Notes: generated from the letters alone by a model not told the origin. 64,000 nucleotides of DNA from Pseudomonas sp. GV085 (GCF_003050925.1 NZ_QAOV01000014.1:62001-126000); one strand, 5' to 3'; shown: positions 27,528 to 38,373, counted from the first letter of the stretch. Numbers and translations are program-made.

Positions 27528-30500
27528 TCAGACGACTAGTATGAAGTCCGTCTGATCAACGGCCGCGCTGTTGACACCCACGAGGCGGATGGAGTCCGCC
27601 CCGATCCCGACCACCGTGTCCGCCCCGTCAGCCGTTATGCTCACGTTGGTCGCGAACACCGCGCTGGTGACCCCCATCCCCGTGATATTCAGCAAGTCCT
27701 GCCCTGCGCCCGGATTGGCTCCGAAGTTCAGGATCGTATCGGTGCCGAAGCCTGGGGCAAACGCGAAGATATCGTTGCCGGCGACGCCGCCACTCATCAC
27801 GTCGTTACCTGCGCCACCGACGAGGACGTCATTACCCGCCCCCCCCGCGATCGTGTTGTCGAGCGCGTTGCCGGTGCCCGCAAAGTCGCCGCCGCCGCCG
27901 AAAAACAGATTCTCGACGTTGGCACCCAGGACGTAGCTCCCGAGCGAGGTCCAGACCGTGTCAATACCCTCACCGCCAAGCTCGCTCACCACGTCCCCAG
28001 GGTCGGAGACTTCGTAGACATCGTTGCCGACACCGCCGGTCATCGTGTCGGCACCTGCGCCACCGATGATGAGGTCGTTACCTGCGGCACTGACGAGGAT
28101 GTCATTACCCGCCCCCCCCACGATCACGTTGTCGAGCGCGTTGCCGGTGCCCGCAAAGTCGCCGCTGCCGCCGAAAAACAGATTTTCGAGGTTGGCACCC
28201 AGGACGTAGCTCCCGAGCGAGGTCCAGACCGTGTCGCTACCAGAACCGGCGAGCTCGGTTACCACGTCCCCGAGGTTGTCGACTGCGTAGACATCGTTGT
28301 CGACGCCACCGACCATCGTGTCGGCACCTGCGCCACCGATGAGGATGTCGTTACCTGCGTCACTGACGAGGATGTCATTACCCGCCCCCCCCGCGATCGT
28401 GTTGTCGAGCGCGTTACCGGTGCCCGCAAAGTCGCCGCTGCCGCCGAAAAACAGGTTTTCGACGTTGGCACCCAGGACGTAGCTCCCGAGCGAGGTCCAG
28501 ACCGTGTCGCTGCCGGCACCGGCGAGCTCGCTTACCACGTCCCCAAGGTCGGTGACTTCGTAGACATCGCTGCCGCCACCGCCAGCCATCGTGTCGGCAC
28601 CTGCGCCACCGATCAGGACATCAATACCCGCACCGCCCACGAGCGTGTTGTCGAGCGCGTTACCGGTGCCCGCAAAGTTGCCGCTGCCGCCGAAAAACAG
28701 ATTCTCGACGTTGGCACTCAGGGTGTAGCCCGAGAGCGAGGTCCAGACCGTGTCAATACCCTCACCGCCGAGCTCGGTCACCACGTCCCCAAGGTCGGTG
28801 ACTTCGTAGATATCGTCGCCAACACCGCCGGCCATCGTATCGGCCCCCACCCCCCCGATGAGCATGTCATTGCCCGCGTCACCATTGAGGATGTCGTTGC
28901 CGCCCAAGCCGTTCAGGATGTCGTTGCCATCACCTCCGCTGGCAATGTCGTCGCCTGCCGTGCCGGTGAATATGTCGGCACCGGCGGTACCGACAAACAG
29001 ATTACCGACCACTGTCGTTGCGGCAGAGGTGACTAGCTCGAGTGTGCCGAGGTCATCGGTGTAACTCGCGACGACACGCAGTTGCTGACCGACCTGCGCC
29101 GGGCTGAGCGTGAAGGTCGTGCCCGTCGCACCGGCGATGTCGGCAAAGATCGCACCGCTCCCCACCTGCCACTGATGGCTGATCACCGAGGTTGTGGTCC
29201 CGTCGGCGTCGGTGAACGCATCCGTGGCGGTCAAGGTCGAGCCTAACGTGGGGGTCGTATCGCTGATCAGCACAGTGCCGACCGGTAGGGCGTTGACGGG
29301 GCTGCCGCCGAGCGGCGCAGTTGGCGCGGTCGGCGCCGAGAACACACTTTCCAGCACGCCCTGGCCGTCCTGATAGATAGCCCTGACACGTAGCGCCAGT
29401 CCCAGCTCAGCCGCGGTCACCGTGAAGGTCGAGCCGGTCGCGGTTCCTAGTCCGCCTCCGAGCACAATACCGATGTCGTCGAAGATACCGGTGCCTGGGT
29501 TCGTTTCGACCTGCCATACGAAGGCGATGGGACCGGTGATCGCACCGCCCGTAGTGACATTGTCCGCATCGCGGACGGTGTCGGCCAACACCGTCAACAC
29601 TTGGCCAACGGCCGGCGTGCCATCGCTGACCCTCAGCAAGCCCACCGGCTCGGCGTTCAAGCCAGCGACGAGAACCTGCGACTGATCGGCGAACTGCAGC
29701 CGCTCGATATTGCTGAGGGTGTCGATCCCGTCCCTGCCAACGACACTGTCGGTGACCGTAACGGTGCCGTCGACGTTCTCGATGACGGTGTAGTCGGCCA
29801 GAAGGCCGGTGTACAGGGCCGTGTCGAAGGAATGGCCAGGGTTAAGGGGGTCAGGCGCATCCGTCAGGATCTCACGGACGGCGACGAGTTGGCCGGGGTT
29901 GTAAGTGCCGTTGAGCATGAGCGGCACCAACGGGACCATGCTGTCGAACGTTGCGATCTCCGGACCTGTGCCGTCGATGTTCTGCCGCACGCTGATACGC
30001 ACGTTAAGCCACTTGTCACCGTCGACCAGGTCATCGCCACCACCACCTTCGATGATGTCGCTGCCGCCGCCGCCGAGGACGATGTTGCCGGCGCCGAACT
30101 GATCGTCGGCCGTACCCAGAATGCCGTCCGCGCCGGCTGCAGCGGTGCCGACGAACGAGCGCAGGCCGCTGATCAGGTCGAAGTTGGTAAGCACGCTGCC
30201 CAAGGCTCCAGAGGCCGCGATCACGGCCGCATCGGCATCATTGCCGCGCAGGATGTCGCTGAAGTGCGATCCTGACAGACCTTCCACCTGGCGGAACCGA
30301 GCCACGGTTGCGGCCAACTCCGGCAGTGGCGCGCCGAGAACGATGTCGGCGAGGCCCAGATCGACGCTCACGCCGAACGAGTCGTCCTTGAAACCGGCCC
30401 AGTCGTAACCGGAACCACCCAGGTAGCGGTCGCCCGCACCGCCGTTGCCGTACATGATATCGTCGCCGCCTTCGGCCATGAATCTGTCGGGCGAGCCGGT

Positions 30501-33500
30501 GCCGATGAAGATGTCGTTGCCGCGTATCGGGTCGAGCCCGTTCGGGTCGAAATTGTCGCCGGGAGCGCCATCGGCGGTTCCTCTCTCGATCCAGTCGTCG
30601 CCTTCGTTGCCCATCAGTTGTTCGTCGGCGACACTGCCCTGGATGAAGTCGTCACCCGCGCCGCCGAAGACCTCCGAGGAGTCCGTGCCGCTGACGATGA
30701 AGTCCTTGCCGAAGCCGCCGAGGCTCAGATTGAGGCCGTTGCCGCCGTGGATGACGTCGTTGCCGTCGCCACCGTGGATGGTGTCGTCGCCGCCTATGTC
30801 GCTGATGATGTCGTCACCATCGCCGCCGATGATGAAGTCGTTGCCGTAGCCACCCTCCAGGCGATCATTGCCGCCGTCGCCATAGAGCGTGTCGTCGCCT
30901 TCGCTAGAGATGAGAGTTTCATTGCCGGCTGCGCCACCGAGCACCACATGGTCTTCGCCGGTGTACTGCAGGTAGTTGGTATCGGGACCGACCGTGTTGG
31001 GGTTGTCCCGAATCACCAGCGGAACCAGGGCGCTGCCGCCGACAGGATCGGTATTACCGGGCAGGTCGTCGACGGTGCCTACTATGCCGTCCGGACCTGC
31101 AATCACGCTCTCATTGAACTGCCTGGTCGGATCGACCTCGAGGGTAAAGGCCGGAGTCAAGAACATGACGGCCGGGAGGTGGGTCGCATCGGTGTTGGCC
31201 ATCACCAGCCTCGCGAACGAGTTGTTCTCCAACTCGGTAACGAAGTTTTGCCCCGCGTTGCGATCCAGGTAGTAGAAGCGGTCGGCGTTCTGCAGCTTCT
31301 CCATCTGGTTCTCGAACACGAAGTTGAAGGTCGAGCCGAGCATGCCGCCAAACGGCATTTTTTCCTCGGCCAGGCCGCCGATCCAGAGGTCGATGTTGTC
31401 CAGACCGGTGATGGTGACGCCGGTCGGGCCACTCGCCCAAGCGCCGGTGCTATTGAGGAAGTCCAGCCGGTCCGCCGGCTCGCCGGCGCCGCCCAACACC
31501 AGGAGAGAGGCCGCGGCGCGTTTCCCGTCGAGCGTGGTGGCGCTGGTAATGGAGGCGTGCGTGCCATAGGCGGCAATGAAGTTGATCAGCGATTCCGGGT
31601 GCTTCAGGTGTTGCACCAAATCGGCCCAGCTGATGTAAGGCTTCAGGTTGCTGTCGCCCGTCGAGGTGTAGAACTCGCGACGCGCCTCGTTCAGGGTCGG
31701 AAGCCCGGCATCACGGCCGCGCGCGATGTTAATCGCGGGCAGGTCGAGCGGCAGGCCCAGCAAGTTGTTGCGCACCGCTTCGGTGACGAACTCGTCGATC
31801 TCGTTGCCGACCTGACGCGTCACGCCGCGGACAATGGCACCGGCTGCCTGCGCAGGCGTCGGGCCGCTGGCGGCAAACGCCAGCGGATTGAGGAAGGCCT
31901 GAATCAGGCCGATATCGCTCGAGACGAAGTTGGGGTCCAGCCGGTCGATGGTCTCGGTCAGCATCGAGTGGCCGAGGCGGTAGACCGCGTGCGCGAACTC
32001 GGCGACGATCGCCGGGTCGATCTCGGTTTGATAGTTCTGGTGTTCAGGAATGAAGGGATCGATGTTCGGCTGAATGGTACGCGCGAACTCTTCGAACACC
32101 AGGTGCTGATACTGCATCTCGGTACCGAATTTCGCTGCCTGGAACAGGCGCTCTCCGTTCCACTGCAGGGCAGCGATCTCAGCCGCGGTTGTTGGCAACA
32201 CCAACAATTGGGCATTGGGCATCAGCCACTGGTTCAGGAAGTTGACATCGTTGGAGGCGATGGCCACATCCTTGGTGTGCTGGACCAGACGGTTGTGCTC
32301 CGAGTGGAAGATGGAGTGGACGGTGGTCAGGCCGATGTTCTCGTTGACCCGGCCGTCGCCGGCGATGTAGTGCGCGTCGAGCAGCTCGTTGTCGTAGAAG
32401 CCAGCGGCCACCGGGCCGCCGGCAACGTTATCCACGTCAGCCAAGAGCGGAGCACCGGTCTGGCTGTCCACCGGAACGGCGGTGTGGGCGATATCGATGA
32501 GGAACTGGTGGCCGGTGCGCACGGCATTGACCAGGCTGATCGGCGCAGCAGGATCTCCCTCGACGAGCACATCATCGGCGGTATCGGGAATACCATCCGG
32601 GCCCGTCATCATGACCATCGGGAAGCCGTTCGGGCCCTTGATGAAATTGCCGTAGGCATCGGTGGCGAGCAGCGGCACGTTGTCGAAGTCGGCATCGGTG
32701 AGATTGATCCCGAGCAGGTCATGAGCTTGCGCCTTGACCACTTTCCAGGTAGCCATGCCACCGATTTCGACGTCGTCGGCCGTGCCGAACACGCCATCGG
32801 CGCCCAGGTCACGATTGGTGATCAGATTGCCGGTCGCCACCGGCGCGCCGGCGGCATTGAACTCGTAGGCGCGCAGGAACACCTGGTGCGAAGGGTGCGA
32901 GGTATAGGTCTGGTTCTGGTCAACGAACGGCGTGGTGGTGTTTGCAGCCTCGTGGATGTCATCGGCGGTGCCGAGGATGCCATCGGGCCCGGGCAGGTTG
33001 GTGGCCCGCGTCAGCACCATGAAGTTGGTCGGGCTGCCCGGAACGAACAGCGGATCGTCCGGCTGCAGCGGGATGAACACCGTGCCGCTGCCGCCCTTGG
33101 TCACCAGGTCCAGGCCGTGGTCGAAGAACTGACCGAAGAAGGTCATCCAGGTATTGAACGGTGCGGACAGACCTGCGTCCGGCGCCACGTTAGGCATGAA
33201 AAAGGTCTGGAACGTCGTGCCGTCGGTACGGGTTCCGGTAATCACCTGAGCACCGTCCTTCAAGACATCGTCAACCGTGCCGAGGATGCCATCCAGACCG
33301 GGATCGAACGTAGCCGCGACCGCCGCCGGGTTGGTGGCGGTGTTGTCGGCGACCAAATTGCTGATGGTGCGCGGCTGCGAGTCGGTCACCAGGCCGCTGG
33401 TCTGGGCGTAAGTGGTGCCCGCCTCCGCCGTATCGAACTGCGCCGGAACCAGTCGCGGGAAGATCGTGTCGGCTGCACCGAACTCGTTCTGAGCCGTCAC

Positions 33501-36500
33501 CAGGTTGTTGAACGACCCGTCGACCGTGCGCAGGCCCATACCCACCCGTGCATTTGGCAGCATGCTGAGGAGATCCTCACCGGCCGCATTCCTTTCCGCG
33601 ATCAGAATCTGATCGAGAATGAACTGCAGATCGGCCCGGATATAGTGCACACCAGTGCTGGCAACCGGAGTCTCGGCCGGCAGCGGGGCTGCCGGTGGCG
33701 GAGCGACGCCGGCTACGACCGCCGCGGTTGGAGCAGAGAACGCCGTCTCGAGCACGCCATTTTCATCCTTGAAGACGGCCCTGACGCGCAATTCCAGCCC
33801 GGCGAGATCCGGGGTCACCGTGAAGGTCGGCCCGGACATACGCTGCGAGGCTGCCCCGCCGTCGACAAGACGGATAATGTCTTGAAAGACGCCCGAGCCC
33901 GGAATCGCTTCGAACTGCCAGAAAAAGGCGATCGGTCCGGCGATCGCACCGCCGGTAGCGACGTTGTCCGCATCAGTCACGTCGGCAGCCGATACCCTCA
34001 GCAGTTGACCCGTGGTCGGCGTAGCGTCCGGGGTGTTGCTGGCAGCATCGAGTATGGTCAGCAAGCCCACCGGGTCGTTGTTGAGCCCGACCCCGCCTGG
34101 CAGGGTGAGCGACTGATCGTTGAACTGCAGCCGCTCGACATTGGTGAGGCGGTCGGTGCCGTCGCGACCGACGACATTGTCGGCCACGGTGGTCACACCG
34201 CCCACAGTGGTGACGGTATAGTCGAGCCGGTTACCGGTGAACAAGGCCGTGTCAAAGGCGGGGGCCGCCGTCAGGACCTCGCGGACGATGACGAGCTGAC
34301 CGGGGTTGAAGGTACCATCGAGCATGAACGGGATCATGGGCTTCATGCTGTCGAAGGTGGCGATCTCCGGCCCGGTTCCGTCGAGGTTCTGGCGCACGCT
34401 GATGCGCACATTCAGCCACATGTCGCCGTCGATCAGGTCGTCACCGCCGCGGCCTTCGATGATGTCGCTGCCACCACCGCCGAGGAGGATGTTGCCCGCG
34501 CCGAACTGATCGTCTACCGTGCCCACGATACCGTCCGGGCCGGCTGCAGCCGCGCCAAGAAACGCCCGCAGACCGGCGATGAGGTCAATATTGGTGAGCA
34601 CGCTGCCTTGGACGCCGGCAGCGGCGATCGTGAGCGCGTCGGCATCATCGCCGGTCAGCATGTCGCTGAACACCGACCCCGACAGACCTTCCACCTGGGC
34701 GAAATTGGTATGCACGCCTGCAACAGAAGGCGACAGGGCCGATTGTTCGAAGACGATGCGGTTCATGTCCACAGTCACGCCGAAACGATCATCCTTGTAG
34801 GTGGCCCAGTCGAAACCCGACATGCCCAACATCTTGTCCGGGCCCTCACTGCCGATGAAGAGGTCATCGCCGCCTTCACCGATCATTTCATCGAAGCCCC
34901 CGTCACCGCTGAAGACGTCGTTGCCGCCGACCACCTCTGCCAGCAGAGCCAGTGGCAGGTTACCGGCGAAATTATCGCCGGGGGAGCCGTCCTGGTTCCC
35001 GACCTCGATCCAGTCGTCGCCATCGCCGCCCGTCATTGGCAAGTTCACCCGGCTGCCGAGCATGAAGTCATTGCCGGCGCCGGCGAAGACCTCCGAAAAG
35101 TCCTCGCCGGTCACGATGAAGTCGTTGCCGTCACCGGCGAGGATCAGGTTTACGCCGTTACCACCGTGAATGACGTCGTTGCCGGCCTCTCCGTGGATGA
35201 CGTCGTCGCCGCCCGCGTCGGTGATGATGTCGTCGCCATCGCCACCCTCGATCTCGTCATTGCCGTAGCCGCCTTCGAGGCGATCATTGCCGGCGTCGCC
35301 CCAGAGCGTGTCGTCGCCGTCGCCAGCGACGAGAATGTCATTGCCGACCGTGCCGCCGAGCACCACATGGTCTTCGCCGGTGTACTGCAGGTAGTTGGTA
35401 TCGGGACCGACCGTGTTGGGGTTGTCGCGGATGACCAGCGGCGTGATCACGACGCCGTTGATGATGATGCCGCCAGTGGGATCGGCATTGCCGGGCAGGT
35501 CGTCGACGGTGCCCAGTATGCCGTCCGGACCGGCAATCACGCTCCGGTTGAACTGTCTGGTCGGGTCGACCTCAAGGGTAAAGGTCGGGGTCGAGAAGGC
35601 GAGCGCCGGGAGATGGGTCGCGTCGGTGTTGAGCATCACCATCTTGGCGAACGAGTTGTTCTCGAGCTCGCTCAGGAAGTTGAGTCCCTGGGTGCGGTGC
35701 AGGTAGTAGAGCCGGTCGCCGTTCTGCAGATTCTCAAGCTGCTCCTCGAAGACGAAGTTGAAGGACGAGCCGAGCATGCCGCCGAACGGCATTTTTTCCT
35801 CGGCCAGGCCACCGACCCAGAAGTCGATGTCATCAACGCCGGAGATGGTAACGTCGTCTGCGGTGTTCGCAATACCGTCCGCCCCGGCGTTGTTCGCCCA
35901 GACACCGGTGCTGTGGAGGAAGTCCAGGCGATCCACCGGCTCACCGACGCCGCCCAACACCAGGAGAGAGGCCGCTACGCGTTTCGCGTCGAGCGTGGTG
36001 GCGCTGGTAATGGAGGCGTGCGTGCCGTAGGCGGCGATGAAGTTGATCAGCGACTCCGGATGCTTCAGGTGTTGCACCAAATCGGCCCAGCTGGTGTAGG
36101 GCTTCAGCTGGTTGTCGCCGGTGCCGGCGTAGAACTCACGGCGCGCCTCGTTCAAGGACGGGATGCCGGTATCGCGGCCGCGCGCGATGTTGAGGGCGGG
36201 CAGGTCGAGCGGCAGGCCCAGCAAGTTGTTGCGCACCGCTTCGGTGACGAACTCATCGATCTCGTTGCCGGCCTGGCGCGTCAAGCCGCGGACGATGGCG
36301 CCGGCCGCCTGCGCAGGCGTCGGGCCGCTGGTCGCAAACGCCAGCGGGTTGAGGAAGGCCTGAATCAGGCCGATCTCGCTGGAGACGAAGTTGGGGTCCA
36401 GCCGGTCGATGGTCTCGGTCAGCATCGAGTGGCCGAGGCGAAAGACCGTGTGCGCGAACTCGGCGACGATCGCCGGATTGATCGTGTCATCGAAGTCCAG

Positions 36501-38096
36501 GAAGGCGTCGACTTGCGGTTGAACGGTACGCGCAAACTCTTCGAACACCAGATGCTGATACTGCATCTCGGTGCCGAATTTCGCCGCCTGGAACAGGCGC
36601 TCACCGTTCCAGTTCAAGGTCGTCAGATCAGCAGGAACAGCCGTGACGGGCGTCAGCAGCCACTGGTTCAGGAACGTCAGGTCGCCGGCGGCCGTTGAGG
36701 CGAGGACCGTGTCCTTGGTCTGCTGGACCAGCCGGTTGTGCTCCGAGTGGAAGATGGAGTGGACGGTGGTCAGGCCGATGTTCTCGTTGACCCGGCCGTC
36801 GCCGGCGATGTAGTGCGCGTCGAGCAGCTCGTTGTCGTAGAAGCCAGCGGCCACCGGGCCGCCGGCAACGAGGTCGGCATCGGCCGTCAGTGGCGCACCG
36901 GTCTGGCTGTCCACCGGAACCGCGGTGTGGGCGATATCGATGAGGAACTGGTGGCCGGTGCGCACGGCATTGACCAGGCTGATCGGCGCAGCAGGATTAC
37001 CCTCGACGAGAATATCATCGGCGGTATCGGCAATACCATCCGCGCCCCTCATCATGACCACCGGGAAGCCGTTCGGGCCCCTGAGGAAATTGCCGTAGGC
37101 ATCGGTGGCGAGCAGCGGCACGTTGTCGAAATCGGCATCGGTAAGATTAATGCCAAGCAGGTCGCGCGCCTGCGCTTTTACCACTTTCCAGGTGGCCATC
37201 CCGCCGATTGCGACGTCGTCGGCCGTGCCGAACAGGCCATCGGCGCCAAGGTCACGATTGGTGATCAGTTCGCCGGTCGCCATCGGCTTGCCGGCGGCAT
37301 CGAGTTCATAGGCGCGCAGGAATACCTGGTGCGAGGGATGCGAGCTGTAGGTCTGGTTCTGGTCGACGAACGGCGTGGTGGTGTTTGAAGCCTCGTGGAT
37401 GTCGTCGGCGGTGCCGAGGATGCCATCGGGCCCGGGCAGGTTGGTGGCCCGCGTCAACACCATGAAGTTGGTCGGGCTACCCGGAACAAACAACGGATCG
37501 TCCGGCTGCAGCGGGATGAACACCGTGCCGCTGCCGCCCTTGGTCACCAGGTCGAGGCCGTGGTCGAAGAACTGACCGAAGAAGGTCATCCACGAGTTGA
37601 ACGGCGCGGACAGGCCCGCGTCCGGCGCCACGTTAGGCATGAAAAAGGTCTGGAACGTCGTGCCGTCGGTACGGGTTCCAGTAACGACCTGCGCACCAGC
37701 CTTCAAGACATCGTCAACCGTGCCGAGGATGCCATCCAGACCGGGATCGAACGTGGCCGCGACCGCCGCCGGGTTGGTGGCGGTATCGTTGACGATCAGG
37801 TTGCTGATGGTGCGCGGCTGCGAGTCGATCACCAGGCCGCTGGTCTGGGTGTAAGAGGTGCCCGCCTCAGCCGGGCTGAAGACTGGAGTGGTCAAGCGCG
37901 GAAAAAAGTTGTCGGCTGCGCCGAACTCGCTCTGATGCAGACTCAGGTTGTTAAACGTCCCGTCGACCGTACGCAGACCGAAAGCGAATTCCGGGCTCGG
38001 TATCAGGTCGACAAGCAACTGACCAGCCGAGTTTGCCTCCGCGATGAAAATCTGCTGGAGAATGAACTCAAGATCGGATTGATTAAAGTTGGCCAT
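27528..38096 (-). CDS. Giant secreted two-domain heme peroxidase with RTX repeats (copy 2)
   Basis: This 3522-residue paralogue of the preceding giant protein has the same order of parts. Module A (about 1-905) has distal His179 (FFGQFFDHGLDLV), Ser451 in FHSEHNRL and proximal His556 (FRLGHSMLTE). Module B (about 1484-2375) has His1660, Ser1932 and His2043. Thirteen PERCAL-like DGxx[GDN]TxDD loops were counted. RTX blocks follow each module, and Ig-like segments lie near 1330-1460 and 2810-3020. The C-terminal RTX array (about 3033-3446) and the secretion tail DFILVV end the protein. The start is the ATG of MANFNQSDLEF behind GAGGG. Modules A and B here resemble each other more than their counterparts in copy 1. 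Function as a calcium-dependent extracellular peroxidase exported by the adjacent T1SS is inferred. Confidence 0.92.
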   Translation of the reverse strand: MANFNQSDLEFILQQIFIAEANSAGQLLVDLIPSPEFAFGLRTVDGTFNNLSLHQSEFGAADNFFPRLTTPVFSPAEAGTSYTQTSGLVIDSQPRTISNLIVNDTATNPAAVAATFDPGLDGILGTVDDVLKAGAQVVTGTRTDGTTFQTFFMPNVAPDAGLSAPFNSWMTFFGQFFDHGLDLVTKGGSGTVFIPLQPDDPLFVPGSPTNFMVLTRATNLPGPDGILGTADDIHEASNTTTPFVDQNQTYSSHPSHQVFLRAYELDAAGKPMATGELITNRDLGADGLFGTADDVAIGGMATWKVVKAQARDLLGINLTDADFDNVPLLATDAYGNFLRGPNGFPVVMMRGADGIADTADDILVEGNPAAPISLVNAVRTGHQFLIDIAHTAVPVDSQTGAPLTADADLVAGGPVAAGFYDNELLDAHYIAGDGRVNENIGLTTVHSIFHSEHNRLVQQTKDTVLASTAAGDLTFLNQWLLTPVTAVPADLTTLNWNGERLFQAAKFGTEMQYQHLVFEEFARTVQPQVDAFLDFDDTINPAIVAEFAHTVFRLGHSMLTETIDRLDPNFVSSEIGLIQAFLNPLAFATSGPTPAQAAGAIVRGLTRQAGNEIDEFVTEAVRNNLLGLPLDLPALNIARGRDTGIPSLNEARREFYAGTGDNQLKPYTSWADLVQHLKHPESLINFIAAYGTHASITSATTLDAKRVAASLLVLGGVGEPVDRLDFLHSTGVWANNAGADGIANTADDVTISGVDDIDFWVGGLAEEKMPFGGMLGSSFNFVFEEQLENLQNGDRLYYLHRTQGLNFLSELENNSFAKMVMLNTDATHLPALAFSTPTFTLEVDPTRQFNRSVIAGPDGILGTVDDLPGNADPTGGIIINGVVITPLVIRDNPNTVGPDTNYLQYTGEDHVVLGGTVGNDILVAGDGDDTLWGDAGNDRLEGGYGNDEIEGGDGDDIITDAGGDDVIHGEAGNDVIHGGNGVNLILAGDGNDFIVTGEDFSEVFAGAGNDFMLGSRVNLPMTGGDGDDWIEVGNQDGSPGDNFAGNLPLALLAEVVGGNDVFSGDGGFDEMIGEGGDDLFIGSEGPDKMLGMSGFDWATYKDDRFGVTVDMNRIVFEQSALSPSVAGVHTNFAQVEGLSGSVFSDMLTGDDADALTIAAAGVQGSVLTNIDLIAGLRAFLGAAAAGPDGIVGTVDDQFGAGNILLGGGGSDIIEGRGGDDLIDGDMWLNVRISVRQNLDGTGPEIATFDSMKPMIPFMLDGTFNPGQLVIVREVLTAAPAFDTALFTGNRLDYTVTTVGGVTTVADNVVGRDGTDRLTNVERLQFNDQSLTLPGGVGLNNDPVGLLTILDAASNTPDATPTTGQLLRVSAADVTDADNVATGGAIAGPIAFFWQFEAIPGSGVFQDIIRLVDGGAASQRMSGPTFTVTPDLAGLELRVRAVFKDENGVLETAFSAPTAAVVAGVAPPPAAPLPAETPVASTGVHYIRADLQFILDQILIAERNAAGEDLLSMLPNARVGMGLRTVDGSFNNLVTAQNEFGAADTIFPRLVPAQFDTAEAGTTYAQTSGLVTDSQPRTISNLVADNTATNPAAVAATFDPGLDGILGTVDDVLKDGAQVITGTRTDGTTFQTFFMPNVAPDAGLSAPFNTWMTFFGQFFDHGLDLVTKGGSGTVFIPLQPDDPLFVPGSPTNFMVLTRATNLPGPDGILGTADDIHEAANTTTPFVDQNQTYTSHPSHQVFLRAYEFNAAGAPVATGNLITNRDLGADGVFGTADDVEIGGMATWKVVKAQAHDLLGINLTDADFDNVPLLATDAYGNFIKGPNGFPMVMMTGPDGIPDTADDVLVEGDPAAPISLVNAVRTGHQFLIDIAHTAVPVDSQTGAPLLADVDNVAGGPVAAGFYDNELLDAHYIAGDGRVNENIGLTTVHSIFHSEHNRLVQHTKDVAIASNDVNFLNQWLMPNAQLLVLPTTAAEIAALQWNGERLFQAAKFGTEMQYQHLVFEEFARTIQPNIDPFIPEHQNYQTEIDPAIVAEFAHAVYRLGHSMLTETIDRLDPNFVSSDIGLIQAFLNPLAFAASGPTPAQAAGAIVRGVTRQVGNEIDEFVTEAVRNNLLGLPLDLPAINIARGRDAGLPTLNEARREFYTSTGDSNLKPYISWADLVQHLKHPESLINFIAAYGTHASITSATTLDGKRAAASLLVLGGAGEPADRLDFLNSTGAWASGPTGVTITGLDNIDLWIGGLAEEKMPFGGMLGSTFNFVFENQMEKLQNADRFYYLDRNAGQNFVTELENNSFARLVMANTDATHLPAVMFLTPAFTLEVDPTRQFNESVIAGPDGIVGTVDDLPGNTDPVGGSALVPLVIRDNPNTVGPDTNYLQYTGEDHVVLGGAAGNETLISSEGDDTLYGDGGNDRLEGGYGNDFIIGGDGDDIISDIGGDDTIHGGDGNDVIHGGNGLNLSLGGFGKDFIVSGTDSSEVFGGAGDDFIQGSVADEQLMGNEGDDWIERGTADGAPGDNFDPNGLDPIRGNDIFIGTGSPDRFMAEGGDDIMYGNGGAGDRYLGGSGYDWAGFKDDSFGVSVDLGLADIVLGAPLPELAATVARFRQVEGLSGSHFSDILRGNDADAAVIAASGALGSVLTNFDLISGLRSFVGTAAAGADGILGTADDQFGAGNIVLGGGGSDIIEGGGGDDLVDGDKWLNVRISVRQNIDGTGPEIATFDSMVPLVPLMLNGTYNPGQLVAVREILTDAPDPLNPGHSFDTALYTGLLADYTVIENVDGTVTVTDSVVGRDGIDTLSNIERLQFADQSQVLVAGLNAEPVGLLRVSDGTPAVGQVLTVLADTVRDADNVTTGGAITGPIAFVWQVETNPGTGIFDDIGIVLGGGLGTATGSTFTVTAAELGLALRVRAIYQDGQGVLESVFSAPTAPTAPLGGSPVNALPVGTVLISDTTPTLGSTLTATDAFTDADGTTTSVISHQWQVGSGAIFADIAGATGTTFTLSPAQVGQQLRVVASYTDDLGTLELVTSAATTVVGNLFVGTAGADIFTGTAGDDIASGGDGNDILNGLGGNDILNGDAGNDMLIGGVGADTMAGGVGDDIYEVTDLGDVVTELGGEGIDTVWTSLSGYTLSANVENLFFGGSGNFAGTGNALDNTLVGGAGIDVLIGGAGADTMAGGGGSDVYEVTDLGDVVSELAGAGSDTVWTSLGSYVLGANVENLFFGGSGDFAGTGNALDNTIAGGAGNDILVSDAGNDILIGGAGADTMVGGVDNDVYAVDNLGDVVTELAGSGSDTVWTSLGSYVLGANLENLFFGGSGDFAGTGNALDNVIVGGAGNDILVSAAGNDLIIGGAGADTMTGGVGNDVYEVSDPGDVVSELGGEGIDTVWTSLGSYVLGANVENLFFGGGGDFAGTGNALDNTIAGGAGNDVLVGGAGNDVMSGGVAGNDIFAFAPGFGTDTILNFGANPGAGQDLLNITGMGVTSAVFATNVSITADGADTVVGIGADSIRLVGVNSAAVDQTDFILVV
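27770..29000 (-). repeat. C-terminal RTX array with units of 273/273/246 bp (copy 2)
   Basis: The landmark CCGAAAAAC recurs at 27898, 28171, 28444 and 28690. Two units are thus nine codons longer than the 82-codon unit of copy 1, owing to an extra RTX nonapeptide (ILVSDAGND-like). Units are close to identical with those of copy 1. Confidence 0.88.
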
Positions 38097-38268
38097 TTGG
38101 ATTGCCCTCGATATGTCTGGGTAAAGGCGCGGGACGAGAAAGTCCCGCCGCGCCAAGTCAAGTGCTGGCTTGCGCAGTTTGTTGGTTATGTTTTTTAGCG
38201 AGAGCTGGCGTTACCCGGGACCCGGGATACACGTCTGGAATTCGCGAAATGAGTTGCTCGCCGGGTGA

Positions 38269-38373
38269 TCAGGCAGAGCGAATTCGAGCCCTGGGCGGGC
38301 CATGGAATCTGGAAGTGAAGGCGAACGTCCTGGACAGTCCCTTTCCTCTGCAAAAGAACGAAATGAACGACAT
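38269..38373 (-). CDS. 34-codon leader ORF upstream of giant peroxidase gene 2
   Basis: Same start context (GAGAGGAG, seven-base spacer, ATG), length and stop as the copy-1 leader ORF. The peptide starts MSFISFFCRGK and ends RARIRSA. Conservation of both ends supports function as a translated leader, but the surrounding DNA is conserved too. Confidence 0.4.
   Translation of the reverse strand: MSFISFFCRGKGLSRTFAFTSRFHGPPRARIRSA

Noticed and set aside
30618-36698. 2026-codon open frame on the plus strand opposite giant gene 2 (also 1278 and 1303 codons opposite giant gene 1)
   Set aside because: These lie exactly antisense to the peroxidase codons. A stop there needs TTA, CTA or TCA in the sense frame, which are rare in this GC-rich, Asp/Gly-rich gene. 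Their Val/Ala/Arg-rich products show no fold or start signal.
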